A DNA stretch of 12,475 nucleotides from DATLYT01 sp035574455 (GTDB taxonomy: Bacteria; Bacteroidota; Ignavibacteria; UBA10030), in NCBI GenBank assembly GCA_035574455.1, contig DATLYT010000071.1, positions 1-12,475 of the forward strand, read 5' to 3'. The position numbers and the translations under genes are program-made. Positions 1 through 7,734 of this stretch are shown in pieces; positions within the stretch are counted from its first letter, which is position 1; each line of letters opens with the position of its first letter. A model generated the notes under the pieces. That model searched no databases and was not told where the DNA came from. It saw only the letters and a program-made list of their open reading frames with translations.

Positions 1-74
1 AAGGGTGCTTGGGAGTATGACTTTGTCCCTTGCACGCTTAAGAGTACTATAAAGGCGAAAATGTGCAGTCTCAT
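1..74 (-). CDS. Secreted protein, N-terminal fragment (runs off left edge)
   Basis: The minus strand has an ATG at 74-72 preceded by a strong Shine-Dalgarno run (AGAGAGG, plus-strand 80-86) with a five-base spacer. The 24 visible codons form a textbook signal peptide: MRLH, a hydrophobic core (IFAFIVLLSV), then a polar region with Ser-Tyr-Ser before Gln-Ala-Pro, a likely signal peptidase I site. The rest lies outside the window, so the mature protein's function cannot be told. It is on the same strand as the helicase gene but 556 bases downstream of it, so it probably has its own promoter. A weak candidate in the Bacteroidota style (TTG, about 22 bases, then TATGTTG) spans plus-strand 124-156. 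The start and export signal are seen directly; that this is a real gene is inferred from their agreement. Confidence 0.7.
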   Translation of the reverse strand, partial: MRLHIFAFIVLLSVQGTKSYSQAP

Positions 75-630
75 GATTACCTCTCTTTCCTCAGTGCAGA
101 GCCCTTAGAGTAGTCAAACGTCTCAACATACCTGTCCTACTTTCTAACCTCACAAACAGATAATCTGATGTTACCCCGGATTGAAAACTCTCAGGTCGGA
201 TAGGGCAAAGGAAAGACGAAAAGAACACGTGGATACGACGTAGCAGAAGGTGGATCCAAAAGGCATTGCTCCGATTTGGAGCTCTACGCATAGCATCACT
301 CACGGTAGTCGCCCTCGCAGTTTGTTTTGCCCTGTAGTCTCTACTGGAATCTCCAGATACAGTGACAACCGCATCTAAGCAAAAAAAATAGCGAATGTCA
401 AGAGAACGCCAGCAAAATAATGCTTTCTGTGACCTCAAGCATCTCTCTTATCTCACTGGTTTATCTGAGCGTAGAGTCCGGGGAGATAACGCTGGCTTTC
501 TTGTTGCACCAGGCGTTCTAATTGCAGTGCATCTGGCGGGCTGACGCGCGGGAATGCAGAGCCTCACACTGTGCACAATTTGGCATAATTTGTAGAGGCA
601 GGTGCAGAAAAGAAAGACGTGGTGTGAACT
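75..630. other. Intergenic region with no convincing gene
   Basis: This stretch between the left-edge secreted protein and the helicase gene is visibly richer in A+T than its neighbours. The longest open frame, minus strand 438-91, starts at TTG, has no clear ribosome binding site, and its Ser/Arg/Phe/Cys-rich product resembles nothing I know. A short minus-strand frame closed at both ends (453-563) gives a protein-like tail but no credible start. No tRNA T-loop, riboswitch core or intrinsic terminator with a U-run was seen. The segment probably holds the promoter and leader of the left-edge gene and the 3' end of the helicase transcript. Confidence 0.5.
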
Positions 631-3507
631 CTACTTCCTCAACTGCTCGGAAATCCATGCGAGGTAGGACTCTAACTTCCCGAGGATGTTCAGGTAGCCG
701 GTGATCCATTCGGTGGGGTTGGTGGGCATCGGTTTGCCAAGAGTTTCCTGAAAGACCTTGGAGACGGCGACCGCGAGCTTTTGTTTCCCTTCTTCGAGCG
801 CCAACTCCACGTCCGGAGCGTAGTAGGACTTAAGGTGGTAAATGTCCGTCCGCACGCGCGTCTCCGGAGACTGCTTCGTGTAGAACTCCGACGTATTCTT
901 ACCACCGCCGGATTTTTCGTAGATGATCAGATTCCACCGCTCCATGATCTCGCGAAATTCTTTCTCGCCCTGGCAAAAATCGATCATCACCCGCGCCATG
1001 GCTTGCTCGGTCGTCAAACTACTGTGAAAGAGAATGTCGCCGCCGGTGAAGAGCGAGAGGAGGTTAATGTCCGTCCTCCGCCCTAACACGCGCAGCACGG
1101 CGAGAAAAGTTTCCTGCTCGTAGTTGCGCGCCGCGGCTTCTGCGGGCGTCTGCTTCTTTGCCATCATCTTGAGCCTCAGCGCAAGCTCGGCATCTAACTT
1201 GCTTTGTTCGGCCTGTTGCTTCGTCGGCGCTGTCTCCGCCGTTGCACCCGGACGGCTCTTGATGTCGAACAGCGGCGCGCGCTGATTCCACTCCAACTCG
1301 TCAAACTGCTTTACCGCTTTGAAGAGGTTGGGCTGACCATCGGCTTGAGCCTGCAAGAGCATCAGCAGCTTGGTGAAGACTCTGTCTTTATAGACCGTCT
1401 GGAAATGCGACATATCGGCGAGGATGTAGAGATCCTCGCCAACGCAGGAGAGGACGGTGTTCAGCAGCGAGATGATTTTCTGCTCGCCTACTTTGCGGTC
1501 GTCAATCGGGCGCATCGTGTGGTCGACGCCGGCCATAGTTGTATCAAAGATGATGGCTTTCTTCCGTCGGCCACGGAAACTCTGTGGCGTCCCGACTTCG
1601 ACGTGTTTGATTCCCTGCAACCGCAGGAGCAGTTTGAGGTACAGCGTGGGACCCGGGAATGGTGCAATCACACCGATGTCGCGCGCGTGGCGTTGTGGCT
1701 CCAGTAGCGCGTGCTTCACGCATTCCACAGTTTTCTTTGCTTGAGTGTCGTTGTAGGGAAGTATCTTCTTGCGCCCGACGTATTGCTCGCAGTTGCCCTT
1801 GAGTGGAGATGTGTCGATGAAATACAGTTTCCCTTTGGGCGATGCGGAAGAAATGTTTTTTAACTTCCCGTCGAAAAAAATGGAGCTAACAAATTGTGAG
1901 ACCTTTGGCGTTGTGGCATACTGCGACGAGAGAAAGATCGACCACTGCTTGTTGTGTTCAGACCACTCGAAGAGACGGTGCAGGTCGTCCGTCTGCGCGG
2001 CGTACATGAAGACATCGCGTTGTAGGTAGTTTTGTGCAAGCTCGTTGTTGGTGATGGACTCCGGGTCAACCTGAAACGGGTCACCCACGATAACGAGCTT
2101 TTCTCTGGATCGCGACGCCAGCGCGGCAAGCATCGGAAGGTTGATGACCTCTGCATCATCCACCATCACGAGGTCAAATTGCTTCGAGCGCAATCGCTCA
2201 TCAGTCAACGCCGTTATTAGTGTTGTGCCGATAAATTTCTTCCCGGCTAATATTTTCTCATCGCTTGCGCGCCCTGCTTCGTCCAACGCTTGCTGGAGCT
2301 TACCAAGACCGCCCAGCTCCCCGATACGCTTCACGGTGTCCTGAAACGCTTTCAAGTCATCTCCCCGCACCGGTAATTGAACTTCAAGCTTTAAAACCTC
2401 GTTGGAAAGTGTTCCAGCAAGGGTTTGGAGCTTCTTTTGGGCCGCTTGCTTGTCTGCAACTTTCTTCTGCGCGAGAGCGAGCTCGTCCTTGTAGGTCTTC
2501 TTCATCTTCTCCAGCATCGACGCGCCTTCAAGCTTCTTCAGTTGCTCACGAGCGGCGTTTAGCTCGACAGCAACCTGATCAGCCTGCTTTTTGCTCTCTG
2601 TGGCGCGCTCACGCAGTTCGTTCAGGCGGATGTAGATATCTTCGTTCAACACTTGTCTTACACGTACCGCCCAGTACTCCTCAAGAAGCTGAGATTGCTC
2701 CTGAGACACGGACTTCCTCGCTTCGTTCGCCTGATGTTCAAACGACAGCTCTGTCATAAGCTCAGAGGCATCCGAAAGCGGAAGACCAATGCGTGTCGTC
2801 TGGCTTGTCATGTCGATGCCGAGTTGCTGTCCGTGTGCAATGGCTTTGAGAACGGTATCGTCCACTCGCTCGCTGGTTGGCGCGACAAAGAGAACTGTTT
2901 TGCCGGCTTTCACATAATTTGCCGCGAGGAGAGCCAAGAGGTGTGCCTTACCCGTCAAAATTGGTCCCCAGACCATCGTGACCCGGTTTTGCATGATCTT
3001 CTGGAGGGCGTCCTGTTGATCGGCGGGTGTGGTTGGCAACGTCTGGATTGGAAATCCGGCCGCGGCTTGATTGGTTGCACTATCGGGCGTCAGGAGTTGC
3101 TGCGCGAACCCTTTGGCGGTGGGGTTACTGTCAAGCAGGGCAAGTTGGTCGAGGATGGGTCTCAGCCATGCCTCATAGTCCCAGCGACACTTTGCCTCGG
3201 GAATTACCGAGCCGAAATCCACCGGCACGGCGAGCGTAAGATATTGATTTTCCAGGCTGATGACCTTGCACGGAAGCTCAAGAGGCTCGAGTTGTCCGAC
3301 GCGCAGCGTGACGCGTTCGATGCCGCGAAGAACCAAATCTTCCGAAATCTCAAAGCGGTAGTACCAGTGCGAGGCGTGTGATTGCAAGTACTCGCCCGAA
3401 AAGAGCGTTGTTTCCTGCCGGAGTTTTCGCAACTGTTCCAGCTCACCTTGAAGCGCGCTCTTGAGCGATGAGAAAAAATCCGACGGCGTTTGTGGCTGTG
3501 TGGACAT
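631..3507 (-). CDS. Upf1-like SF1 helicase relative with degenerate ATPase motifs
   Basis: The 958-residue protein has the layout of an AAA_11/AAA_12 (Upf1/DNA2-like) superfamily 1 helicase. After an N-terminal beta-rich region (about 35-110) come a Q-motif-like segment (161-168), Walker A GPILTGKA (181-188), a long charged coiled-coil insertion (about 260-375), a Walker B-like VMVDDAE (447-453), motif III VGDPFQVDP (474-482), SSQYATTP (527-534), motif V VGTPQSFRGRRKKAI (638-652) and a motif VI relic LLNTVLSCVGEDLYILAD (681-698). A Lys/Glu/Gln-rich linker and an unassigned C-terminal domain (about 790-958) follow. Several catalytic positions are changed: GKT to GKA, DE to DD, the QYR arginine to Ala, and the TRAK arginine to Cys. 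The order of motifs is seen; loss of ATPase activity is inferred. No good Shine-Dalgarno precedes the ATG at 3507, so the start is less certain than the body. No partner gene points to a pathway. Confidence 0.8.
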   Translation of the reverse strand: MSTQPQTPSDFFSSLKSALQGELEQLRKLRQETTLFSGEYLQSHASHWYYRFEISEDLVLRGIERVTLRVGQLEPLELPCKVISLENQYLTLAVPVDFGSVIPEAKCRWDYEAWLRPILDQLALLDSNPTAKGFAQQLLTPDSATNQAAAGFPIQTLPTTPADQQDALQKIMQNRVTMVWGPILTGKAHLLALLAANYVKAGKTVLFVAPTSERVDDTVLKAIAHGQQLGIDMTSQTTRIGLPLSDASELMTELSFEHQANEARKSVSQEQSQLLEEYWAVRVRQVLNEDIYIRLNELRERATESKKQADQVAVELNAAREQLKKLEGASMLEKMKKTYKDELALAQKKVADKQAAQKKLQTLAGTLSNEVLKLEVQLPVRGDDLKAFQDTVKRIGELGGLGKLQQALDEAGRASDEKILAGKKFIGTTLITALTDERLRSKQFDLVMVDDAEVINLPMLAALASRSREKLVIVGDPFQVDPESITNNELAQNYLQRDVFMYAAQTDDLHRLFEWSEHNKQWSIFLSSQYATTPKVSQFVSSIFFDGKLKNISSASPKGKLYFIDTSPLKGNCEQYVGRKKILPYNDTQAKKTVECVKHALLEPQRHARDIGVIAPFPGPTLYLKLLLRLQGIKHVEVGTPQSFRGRRKKAIIFDTTMAGVDHTMRPIDDRKVGEQKIISLLNTVLSCVGEDLYILADMSHFQTVYKDRVFTKLLMLLQAQADGQPNLFKAVKQFDELEWNQRAPLFDIKSRPGATAETAPTKQQAEQSKLDAELALRLKMMAKKQTPAEAAARNYEQETFLAVLRVLGRRTDINLLSLFTGGDILFHSSLTTEQAMARVMIDFCQGEKEFREIMERWNLIIYEKSGGGKNTSEFYTKQSPETRVRTDIYHLKSYYAPDVELALEEGKQKLAVAVSKVFQETLGKPMPTNPTEWITGYLNILGKLESYLAWISEQLRK

Positions 3508-3841
3508 CAGAGATGTTGCGTTGTACGATGCGTGCGTAAAGTAGGGGTAGCCATAAGCTATGAGAAATCAATCGAAAAGCAACCGCTTTAAGGACGTCGA
3601 TACGGGTGCGTTCGCAGAATTGTGCAGACGAAACCAAAAGGGCTTTGCTTTGCTCGAGCTTGCGGCTTCTGCGATTGTATGCACTGCTCTTCTTGCTCGC
3701 AGTTTTTCAAGTCGGAGTCGGTAAATCTGAGGGAGGCTTTCGCGCGGAGACGACGCCTCGTCGTCTTCTTCAGCGCGTGGTCAAGCGATGAGGACGATCA
3801 ACGCGTCATGGCACGCGGACGCGTGACGCGACAGTTGTTCA
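3508..3841. other. 334-base gap with two G+C-rich dyads, no gene
   Basis: This stretch lies between the small membrane protein and the helicase start. It contains two stem-loops. One is a 7-bp perfect repeat AGACGAC (3748-3754) and GTCGTCT (3760-3766) with a five-base loop. The other is an outer pair CGCGTCA (3802-3808) and TGACGCG (3824-3830) overlapping an inner CACGCG (3812-3817) and CGCGTG (3820-3825). The second begins 11 bases past the small gene's stop codon. Neither is followed by a U-run on the minus strand, so they are not classical intrinsic terminators. A plus-strand frame (3622-3978) starts at GTG and runs antisense through the small gene; I treat it as spurious. Confidence 0.5.
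3553..3582 (-). promoter_or_regulatory. Candidate promoter for the helicase gene
   Basis: On the minus strand a TTG (plus 3580-3582) lies 19 bases upstream of TAGCTTAT (plus 3553-3560). This resembles the Bacteroidota sigma-A pattern of TTG about 19-21 bases before TAnnTTTG. It would start transcription roughly 40 bases before the helicase ATG. The match to the downstream element is imperfect, so this is only a candidate. Confidence 0.25.
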
Positions 3842-4015
3842 CTACGGATGATCCGGAAGTTCTTCAAACGCATCGCCGAACAGATCATCAGCGACAGCAG
3901 AAGAATCAAAGAACCCTTGGAACTCCGTGCCCGCTAACTTCTTTCGGCGCAAATAGATCAGGATGGCTGAAACCGTGACGCCGGCGAGGAGTCCCAACAA
4001 AATATATTTCTTCAT
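3842..4015 (-). CDS. Small single-pass membrane protein, 57 residues
   Basis: I do not recognise this protein by name. The minus strand encodes a 57-residue product that starts MKKYILLGLLAGVTVSAILI (residues 1-20), a single transmembrane helix, followed by a positively charged patch (YLRRKK, 21-26) and an acidic tail with FFDSS (35-39), DDLFGDAFEEL (43-53) and a Pro-Asp-His-Pro end. By the positive-inside rule the N-terminus would lie outside and the acidic tail in the cytoplasm. The helix is probably a signal anchor rather than a cleaved signal, since no clear cleavage site is visible. An AGGGGG run lies three bases before the ATG, closer than ideal. The gene follows tonB by 56 bases on the same strand, so co-transcription is likely. 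The well-formed helix, charge pattern and position make it credible despite its size. Confidence 0.65.
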   Translation of the reverse strand: MKKYILLGLLAGVTVSAILIYLRRKKLAGTEFQGFFDSSAVADDLFGDAFEELPDHP

Positions 4016-4071
4016 ATACCCCCTGTTATGTTCATTGAAAACTTAACGATTTCTTCGCTGTGATTCAACCC

Positions 4072-4785
4072 CTAATGCGTTAATTTGAACTCGACGGGAA
4101 TCGAGATTCGCGTTTTAACCGGCTTACCGCGTTGCTTGCCGGGGATGAACTTTGCTTTCTTGACAGCCGCCAGTGCTGCCTCATCACACCCGCCTCCGAT
4201 ACCCTTCAACACCTCCGCCCGTACTACATCACCTTGCTCGTTGACAAACGCCAGAATATAGACCCTTCCCTGAATTCCCGCCCGCACGGCAAGCTCGGGG
4301 TATTCCAGGTTTTTCATCAGCGCGGTCATACCGCCAACGAGCTGAGGCATCTCCTCAACCGCCATGAAATACTCCTCCTCATCCTCTTGCTGCGGCTTCG
4401 GCGTAGGCGGAGCGACCGTATCGGAAGCGCGGATCTCTGTATTGAGATCGAGCGGCACATCCGCAAGCACTTCGTCTTGTGGAGCTTCGATAACGACCGG
4501 CGGCTTCGGTGGAGGTGGTGGACGATCTTCCTGACGCGTAATTTCGACATCTTCGATCTGCACCACCTCTTGTGCCGTTACACGCACCACCGGCTTGGAT
4601 GACGGACTCGGCGCAAACTTGAATATGCCAATCACGAGCGCGAGAGAAACCATGAGCGAAATCTCCGTAACGGTGGTGGGAGAAGCGCCAAGATGGACGC
4701 GGTAATTTTTCTCGAAGCGCGGCGGCAATCCCTCCGGCCTGCGCATACGACCGAGAAATTCGTACTTATACTTGTCGATAAACAT
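4072..4785 (-). CDS. tonB: TonB family energy transducer
   Basis: The 237-residue protein has the TonB plan. A 39-residue basic cytoplasmic N-terminus is followed by one transmembrane helix (about 40-58), then a periplasmic linker with a proline run (89-93, continuing to 96) alternating with acidic stretches (133-138). The C-terminal TonB_C domain (about 158-236) includes YPELAVRAG (162-170), GRVYILAFVNEQG (173-185) and KFIPGKQRGKPV (212-223), the usual hallmark pattern. Such proteins transmit the proton-motive force from ExbB-ExbD to outer-membrane receptors. No exbB or exbD is in the window, but a FecA-like receptor lies on the plus strand at 11372 and could be a client; that link is inference. 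The start at 4785 is fixed by a strong GGAGGAG (plus 4792-4798) six bases upstream. The long N-terminal extension before the helix exceeds that of E. coli TonB. Confidence 0.93.
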   Translation of the reverse strand: MFIDKYKYEFLGRMRRPEGLPPRFEKNYRVHLGASPTTVTEISLMVSLALVIGIFKFAPSPSSKPVVRVTAQEVVQIEDVEITRQEDRPPPPPKPPVVIEAPQDEVLADVPLDLNTEIRASDTVAPPTPKPQQEDEEEYFMAVEEMPQLVGGMTALMKNLEYPELAVRAGIQGRVYILAFVNEQGDVVRAEVLKGIGGGCDEAALAAVKKAKFIPGKQRGKPVKTRISIPVEFKLTH

Positions 4786-4860
4786 ACCGATCTCCTCCCC
4801 GCAATTGCACTTTGAGAGGATGGCTGTGGAGGATACGGTACGGATTTGTGAACTGAATTG

Positions 4861-7419
4861 CTATCGTTCTATCCACGAGGTGCGACGTGTGGCAACATTA
4901 GGCCGAACGACAGGGAGGGGATAAGGCTTCGGGGCGGCAGATAGCCATGTGACATCGTTGAACGTGGGTGTTTGCCAACCGGATGGAGCGATGTCGGTGA
5001 CTTTCCAAGTGGAATCGGTAATCACGGCGGTTGACGTTCCAGCGGTTTGCCATTCAAGGTAGATATTACAACCGGCGGAGCCAAAGGTGTCGTAGTTCTT
5101 CACCTCAACAGCAATAATATTTTTTCCCATCACAAGGTGTGGCCCGACGTCCCACATCTTGACGCGTTGATGCTCTACGCTTAACGAGAGAGACGTGCGG
5201 GCAAACACTTCGCCCACTTCTTTTCCGTTCAACCAGACTTTGGCGTGTGTGTCACCGATCAACTGTAGTACTGCTTGTTCGGGCAACAGGTCAAGGATAA
5301 ACTCCTTCCGAAAATACGCCCGCGGCACTTGCGTCGCCGACGAGTCTCGCTTGCGCGGATTGGCGCTTGGATGGTAGATCCACCGGCTGGGGATGTTTGG
5401 ATCCACCCACAATTCACCCCTTTCTAACTGCGCGGTCTTCTCCTGCCAGTAAGCCGCCTGCCTGTCGTACCGCATCATGAGCCATTCAAGGTTCTCTGGC
5501 CGATTCGTGGCCAGCCAGAGCTGGCGGAACCGATCCTTCAGCGCCATAAGGCGAGGGACAACATCACTTACCAACGCAAGCGCTGCAGCACGAATAGAGT
5601 CCGTATTCGCCCCGACAGGTACATTACTCGTCATCAATCGCACCCTCTCGCCAACGCGCAGTTTCGTGGCAAACCAGAGGTTGAGGTCGGCAATGAATCT
5701 CAAGTACTCTGCCTGCTCTTTGTTCTTGGTTGCTGTTTTCTCCAGCTGCTGTGCTAAACGGTGCACCAGTGGCATCGTCGACTCGATGCTTTGAGCTCGC
5801 CAGAGGTAATTCATGCTCGATGACCGCAACGGTAGCATCGGATGACGCCAGAGCTCAAACCAGTGGTACTGGTTGAATGGGCTTGAAAGGACTGCATACA
5901 TGGTTTGAGCAAGCTGACCCGCTTCTTGCGAACCGAAAAAGCTGGCGAAAAACCGCCTGTCGAATTCCTCGATTCTGGCGTTGAGCGGTTGCCAGGCGCA
6001 TTCTGCTGTCCAGGCGTAACCGTAATAGTTTAGCTCCCGCAATGCTTCGCCGCCGTTGTCGTTCCAGTTGGATGTCAGGATTCCCAGCGAGCCGTTGAGG
6101 TAGCCGTCTCTGTTGAGGTTCTGGATATTCACAATGGTGTTGAGATAGTTGGGAAAGGGCCCCGTAAAATTCCAGACGGCCGGCGAGACCACGTACGGAA
6201 AGCCTGCGTTCTTGAAAATTTCCGGACTCGGATACCGATCGGCCACGCCGTAGTGCCAATCGACAATGACGACGTCTTTCGGAATGTTCTCCATGATTGC
6301 GGGGTGGTCGAGGAGAATGTCGCCATACATCATCGGCTTCTTTTTGTACTTCTTGAGGATGTCAAAAAGCCGTTTGTAATGTTCGGCGTGCACCGTTGCA
6401 ATGTCGCTCTTCGCCACGCGCTCCTTGTTCGCGCCCAAACCGACATCCCACGACTCGTCAGCAGCCATGTTGAAATACGGTGAGCGAAACGCTGCCGCCA
6501 GCTCACCGATCATTTCATCGAGCATTGTGTAAACCGCTTCATCCGAAACGTTGACGGTGTGCGCGCCGGGGAACTCTGCATACTTCACATACTCTGGCTT
6601 GATGAGAATGTTTTCCCAGTGACCCAGCGTTTCAAAGATGGGAATCAGTTCCACATGATGTTTCCTGGCATACGTGTCTAATTCCCGCACTTCGCTTGCT
6701 GTGAGAGCACCGCGATGTTTGCCGATGAGCGGGTGGTTCTTGAAAACAAACATATCTTCGAGATAGGGCGAATAGACGTTGAGTTTGTGGCGGGAAAGGA
6801 ACCGGATAATCTTCTTAAAATTCTCCATTGTCGAAACTTGGCCGCGACTGATGTCGTCGGTAATGCCGCGCATCTTCTGCAACGGCCAGTCGTGGATGGA
6901 GAGGGAAGGAACAACGACACTTTTTTTCTCAACGTCGATGAGTTGTGCAAGAGATACCGCGCCGTAGTACCTGCCGCGCGGCGAGGCCGCGGCAATCACA
7001 ATGCCGTCGCCGTTGACGTCAAGCACATACCCTTCGTCCTTCATCTGCGCGGTGAGTGAGCATTTGCGTGCTTCGAGGAATTTGTTCGTTCGTTCGCCGG
7101 TCGGTGTTCCAATGTAAATGTAGTTCGTTGAGAACTTCCGAACCGACTGCTCGTTGACAACTTTCAGCTCGCGGTTCTTTAGTTCTTTCAGTCGCTCGTT
7201 AATCTGTTCGGCCGCGAATTGATCATCCGCCGTCGTTCCATCACCAAGGATAATTCTCGTTTGTGAGGTAATTCGGAACTGACCAACCCGCTGCTCAACG
7301 CGCTGAGGCGTGGGAATGATTTGCACCGGTTGTTGCAGTCCGTTGCTTTGAGCGTAGAGAACACAGTGATAGGCGAGGCTAAGGAAGAGGGTAAGAAAAG
7401 CAATCCGGCGTGTTCTCAT
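4861..7419 (-). CDS. Secreted beta-N-acetylhexosaminidase-like glycosidase (GH20)
   Basis: The 852-residue exported enzyme probably removes terminal N-acetylhexosamine from glycans or chitin and peptidoglycan fragments in the periplasm or outside the cell. A signal peptide (1-23, cleavage likely after Tyr-Ala before Gln24) leads into a GH20b-like alpha/beta domain (about 30-170). The TIM barrel (about 180-500) begins with MRGITDDISRG (183-193) and contains ETLGHWEN (263-270), the Asp-Glu pair at 321-322 expected to polarise the substrate acetamido group and donate the proton, and DWHYG (387-391). A helical region follows (about 500-660). The C-terminus (about 680-830) is a beta-sandwich of galactose-binding type, with AKVWLNGKEVGEV. 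The motif before Asp-Glu reads FNMAA rather than the common HxGG. I chose ATG at 7419 over an upstream GTG at 7428, since the signal peptide is more typical from there. Substrate is not determinable. Confidence 0.85.
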   Translation of the reverse strand: MRTRRIAFLTLFLSLAYHCVLYAQSNGLQQPVQIIPTPQRVEQRVGQFRITSQTRIILGDGTTADDQFAAEQINERLKELKNRELKVVNEQSVRKFSTNYIYIGTPTGERTNKFLEARKCSLTAQMKDEGYVLDVNGDGIVIAAASPRGRYYGAVSLAQLIDVEKKSVVVPSLSIHDWPLQKMRGITDDISRGQVSTMENFKKIIRFLSRHKLNVYSPYLEDMFVFKNHPLIGKHRGALTASEVRELDTYARKHHVELIPIFETLGHWENILIKPEYVKYAEFPGAHTVNVSDEAVYTMLDEMIGELAAAFRSPYFNMAADESWDVGLGANKERVAKSDIATVHAEHYKRLFDILKKYKKKPMMYGDILLDHPAIMENIPKDVVIVDWHYGVADRYPSPEIFKNAGFPYVVSPAVWNFTGPFPNYLNTIVNIQNLNRDGYLNGSLGILTSNWNDNGGEALRELNYYGYAWTAECAWQPLNARIEEFDRRFFASFFGSQEAGQLAQTMYAVLSSPFNQYHWFELWRHPMLPLRSSSMNYLWRAQSIESTMPLVHRLAQQLEKTATKNKEQAEYLRFIADLNLWFATKLRVGERVRLMTSNVPVGANTDSIRAAALALVSDVVPRLMALKDRFRQLWLATNRPENLEWLMMRYDRQAAYWQEKTAQLERGELWVDPNIPSRWIYHPSANPRKRDSSATQVPRAYFRKEFILDLLPEQAVLQLIGDTHAKVWLNGKEVGEVFARTSLSLSVEHQRVKMWDVGPHLVMGKNIIAVEVKNYDTFGSAGCNIYLEWQTAGTSTAVITDSTWKVTDIAPSGWQTPTFNDVTWLSAAPKPYPLPVVRPNVATRRTSWIER

Positions 7420-7449
7420 GGTGAACACCGTGCTGCAGGTTATGGTGGA

Positions 7450-7467
7450 GCACCCGTTCCGGGGTGC
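7450..7467. repeat. Short G+C-rich stem-loop between H1-like and GH20 genes
   Basis: GCACCC (7450-7455) and GGGTGC (7462-7467) form a 6-bp perfect stem with a six-base loop in the 77-base gap. No U-run follows on the minus strand, so it could slow or process the transcript rather than terminate it. It is short enough to be chance. Confidence 0.3.
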
Positions 7468-7496
7468 GGCGAACGTTGTGGAAAATAATTTCTTGG

Positions 7497-7700
7497 TTAG
7501 CTTTGGGGTTGATCTTTCTCAGAATCGATGCGTTGTTTAATCTCCTGTACTTCGTTCCGAATTTCCTGTGCTTTGCGTTTCAAAGCTGCCATATGTTTTC
7601 GCACTCGCGTTCCCGCCGCTTTATTGTGCTTTACGTAGAATTTTTCAAAGTCCGTTCGGAAGAGTTCCACTAAATCGAGAAGCTCCTGGTGACGATTCAT
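7497..7700 (-). CDS. Histone H1-like protein (Hc1 family)
   Basis: This 67-residue, strongly charged helical protein matches the Hc1-type histone H1-like family (related to chlamydial HctA), common as a short form in Bacteroidota and relatives. The conserved core FEKFYVKHNKAAGTRVRKHM is visible at 18-37, with NKAAGTRVRK (26-35) the most characteristic part. The rest is amphipathic helix (about 3-24 and 36-58). It lacks the long lysine/alanine tail of chlamydial proteins, so a nucleoid-associated or small structural role is plausible but unproven. ATG at 7700 is preceded by AAAGGA five bases upstream; a GTG one codon earlier is possible. It lies 34 bases after the DHS-family gene on the same strand, so the two are probably co-transcribed. 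Confidence 0.85.
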   Translation of the reverse strand: MNRHQELLDLVELFRTDFEKFYVKHNKAAGTRVRKHMAALKRKAQEIRNEVQEIKQRIDSEKDQPQS

Positions 7701-7734
7701 CACAATCCTTTCATGGTAAGTGGCTAATTCTGCG

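Noticed and set aside
91..438. Minus-strand open frame of 115 codons
   Set aside because: It starts at TTG without a clear ribosome binding site, its Ser/Arg/Phe/Cys-rich product resembles no family, and it lies in a low-constraint intergenic stretch.
453..563. Short minus-strand frame ending in a protein-like LERLVQQESQRYLPGLYAQ segment
   Set aside because: Only 36 codons between stops, no credible start or Shine-Dalgarno; kept only as a possible decayed gene remnant, too weak to annotate.
2265..3381. Several plus-strand frames inside the helicase gene
   Set aside because: They are complementary-strand shadows of the 958-codon gene, without ribosome binding sites or recognisable domains.
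3622..3978. Plus-strand frame with a cysteine cluster (CGFCDCMHCSSC)
   Set aside because: GTG start, antisense to the well-formed small membrane protein, and the cysteines come from a biased stretch; the opposite strand gives the better gene.
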